A stretch of 9,271 bases of DNA, from assembly GCA_003086435.1 (NCBI GenBank), contig QEFD01000155.1, positions 1-9,271 on the forward strand. The letters are read 5' to 3'. The translations under genes and the position numbers were made by a program. Under the pieces are notes generated by a model. That model was not told the origin of the DNA and did no database searches. It saw only the letters and a list, made by a program, of their open reading frames with translations. Of the stretch, positions 7,431 through 9,271 are shown in pieces (within the stretch, counting starts at the first letter, position 1; the number at the start of each line of letters is the position of its first letter). The stretch comes from Acidianus hospitalis. Lineage in GTDB: Archaea; Thermoproteota; Thermoprotei_A; Sulfolobales; Sulfolobaceae.

Positions 7431-9271
7431 TTAACTTCCTGCTGGGGCACTAAAGTAGTACGCTCCGCTAAACACTTTTCCTACGAATCCTATAGTGGTA
7501 AATGGCTCGTATGTTAATGGTACTACTATGGCAGTTATTGTGATATAGTACGTATGCCCGTTAAGTATTGGCTCTAAGAATAGTAAGTCATATGCTGTCA
7601 CGAAGTGTGGAGATGTTGCACTGAAGTTGAAGTATATTTCATATGTGTATATTGGGTGACATGGTTTCGCAGTACAGTTATAGATTGTCAACACTAGATA
7701 TCCAGAGTAGTAATATCCTGGAATATTAGCTGCAACTGTTACTGATAATTCTCCATCTATATAGTTATATATTATTGGAGATACGTTGTATATCACGTTA
7801 GGAATCTCAGTTAGAGTGAACGTAGAGCTTGCTGATAATCCATCAACTACTACACCGACCTTGAAGTATTTACTTGGTTCTAGTGGCATTATGTTTGATA
7901 GCTTACCCACAATTATCTGCATCTTGGTAGCTGGGTTGTATATTGCTATGTATGAGTAGTTCAATGGATATGCTGTTACAGGGGTACCTTTGCTATTAGT
8001 TACCTCAACGTATAATGTTGCTGTAAATACTCCACTTGATGGAGCAGTTTCAGTTAATGTTATTGGGAATACTGTGCTATTGTAGTGTAATATAGTTCCA
8101 TCATATAATATTACGTATATGCATGTCACATTAATTGTGACTATAGATGTTGGAGATAATTCTCCTAAGCTCTCATCAGTTAAAGTTACAGTTATTGGAT
8201 ATGTTGCATTTACGTTAACGAGGTAGAATATCTGGCATCCTGGATGCACTATATCATTAAATGGAGTAGCAGGTGCGTAATAGAAGGCTTGAGATGGTGG
8301 AGATATGGCTACAGTGACTGGGGTGGATACTAACTTTGTCATATTATGAACTGTAGAGTTTGATGCTATATCATAGTAGCACACTATAATATACGAGTTG
8401 TTTAGTACAGTTAATGCTTGTTTAGGAGTTATGTGTAATATGCTCTCTAATCCTATTATGCTTATCTCGAAGGAGTAGTTCCAGAATGGTGGCATTGGAG
8501 ACATCTGTTTCATAACGTTAGTGGTTAATAGTGCAGTTATGTTGCTCGGGCTTAAGTATATTCTCTCCATAGTGCCATTAGCAAATTCTATGTATATACC
8601 CATTATCTTTCCGACTTTGGCTTCATGGCTTGCAGGATAGTATGGTGGAGTGTTTGGATAGTATATACTTAAGGATGCACACTTATAACCTGTACAAACT
8701 CCTAGTACTAGTTCTGAATCTCCGGATACGTGCTGTATATACACATACTGCCCATAATAGGTATTAACATATGCTGCTAATGCATAGTTGTATCCATAGT
8801 CATAATCTATTACTTGACCATAGAAGAACGGAGTAGATAGTGGAACGCACTTTGGCATATATAATAATGGAGTGTAAACTTTAATGTTATTGCATACTAT
8901 AGCAATTTCTCTATCTACTGGTCCAAAGTAGTGCTGCACTGCATAATCGCTATCATTATATGTTAATAGAATAGTTGCGTCTTTTAATTGACAAGGCTTA
9001 ATTAATACATATAACATATCTCCGCCTAATCCAGTACTATTGGGAGGCATAACAGTTGTTGGCATGTATGTTATATTATCTATGCTAGATGGTAGGAACT
9101 CTATTGAGAACTTATAGACGAAGTTATGGACCCCATCAGTGTAAGATACGTGACATAAAGCTAAATATGGGAAGTTAATACTTACTACTTTATTGTTACC
9201 TACCATTAATGTTACAGTTAATCCATCACCGCCATGGCCATAATTATTGTACAATGCCTCATTTATCTTAC
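7431..9271 (-). CDS. slaA: S-layer lattice protein SlaA, C-terminal part
   Basis: SlaA is the large glycoprotein that forms the outer S-layer canopy. The frame is open to the window edge and its true start lies beyond it. The 612 codons seen here are about half of a family that is usually some 1,200-1,430 residues long; the ORF's first candidate start codon (a TTG at 9254) is only an internal leucine. The visible part is rich in Tyr, Thr, Asn and beta-strand-like segments. It carries roughly 15 N-glycosylation sequons and several Cys pairs (for example CTGYKC and CTAKPC). It ends KVFSGAYYFSAPAGS with no membrane helix, as expected for a protein held by SlaB rather than anchored itself. slaB follows 62 bases downstream on the same strand, the main reason, with composition, for the assignment. 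No truncation is visible within the window. Confidence 0.9.
   Translation of the reverse strand, partial: KINEALYNNYGHGGDGLTVTLMVGNNKVVSINFPYLALCHVSYTDGVHNFVYKFSIEFLPSSIDNITYMPTTVMPPNSTGLGGDMLYVLIKPCQLKDATILLTYNDSDYAVQHYFGPVDREIAIVCNNIKVYTPLLYMPKCVPLSTPFFYGQVIDYDYGYNYALAAYVNTYYGQYVYIQHVSGDSELVLGVCTGYKCASLSIYYPNTPPYYPASHEAKVGKIMGIYIEFANGTMERIYLSPSNITALLTTNVMKQMSPMPPFWNYSFEISIIGLESILHITPKQALTVLNNSYIIVCYYDIASNSTVHNMTKLVSTPVTVAISPPSQAFYYAPATPFNDIVHPGCQIFYLVNVNATYPITVTLTDESLGELSPTSIVTINVTCIYVILYDGTILHYNSTVFPITLTETAPSSGVFTATLYVEVTNSKGTPVTAYPLNYSYIAIYNPATKMQIIVGKLSNIMPLEPSKYFKVGVVVDGLSASSTFTLTEIPNVIYNVSPIIYNYIDGELSVTVAANIPGYYYSGYLVLTIYNCTAKPCHPIYTYEIYFNFSATSPHFVTAYDLLFLEPILNGHTYYITITAIVVPLTYEPFTTIGFVGKVFSGAYYFSAPAGS

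Overview
The window looks like chromosome from a thermoacidophilic crenarchaeon of the order Sulfolobales. The clues are an AT-rich sequence, TATA boxes about 26-27 bases upstream of start codons with no Shine-Dalgarno sequence (leaderless genes), an slaA-slaB S-layer gene pair, a TrpB2-type tryptophan synthase beta gene, an IS607-family element of the Sulfolobus type, and a CCA-less tRNA-Gly. An Acidianus- or Sulfolobus-like genus would fit, but the sequence alone does not fix the genus.

Layout. Bases 1-677 (minus strand) are the left end of an IS607-family transposon. Its serine recombinase gene carries a frameshift and runs off the window edge. The transposon sits inside a stand-alone trpB2 gene (655-1575, minus). 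About the first 299 residues of the enzyme survive and the C-terminal quarter is gone, so trpB2 is broken here. Divergently, bases 1739-4380 (plus) hold a heavily glycosylatable, doubly anchored surface protein, then an ABC-2 type exporter (ATPase and permease overlapping by ATGA). A short two-helix potassium channel with half an RCK domain follows at 4420-5172. Then comes a 0.4-kb gap whose first part is very AT-rich and whose last 130 bases are abruptly GC-richer. A minus-strand tRNA-Gly(GCC) lies at 5580-5655. The rest of the window (5833-9271, minus) is the S-layer locus: the C-terminal 612 residues of SlaA, then the complete SlaB membrane stalk.

How it works together. SlaA makes the outer porous lattice, and SlaB holds it above the membrane through a long coiled coil and one transmembrane helix. 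The ABC exporter and its neighbouring surface protein probably act at the same envelope, but their substrate cannot be read from sequence. The ABC, potassium-channel and S-layer genes look intact.

Most of the window is ordinary Sulfolobales sequence. The points most worth a second look are the IS607 disruption of trpB2 at what looks like a G|G core, the frameshift that leaves that transposon's own recombinase broken, and the unexplained GC-rich island beside the tRNA. I did not find convincing evidence of an entirely new multi-gene system.
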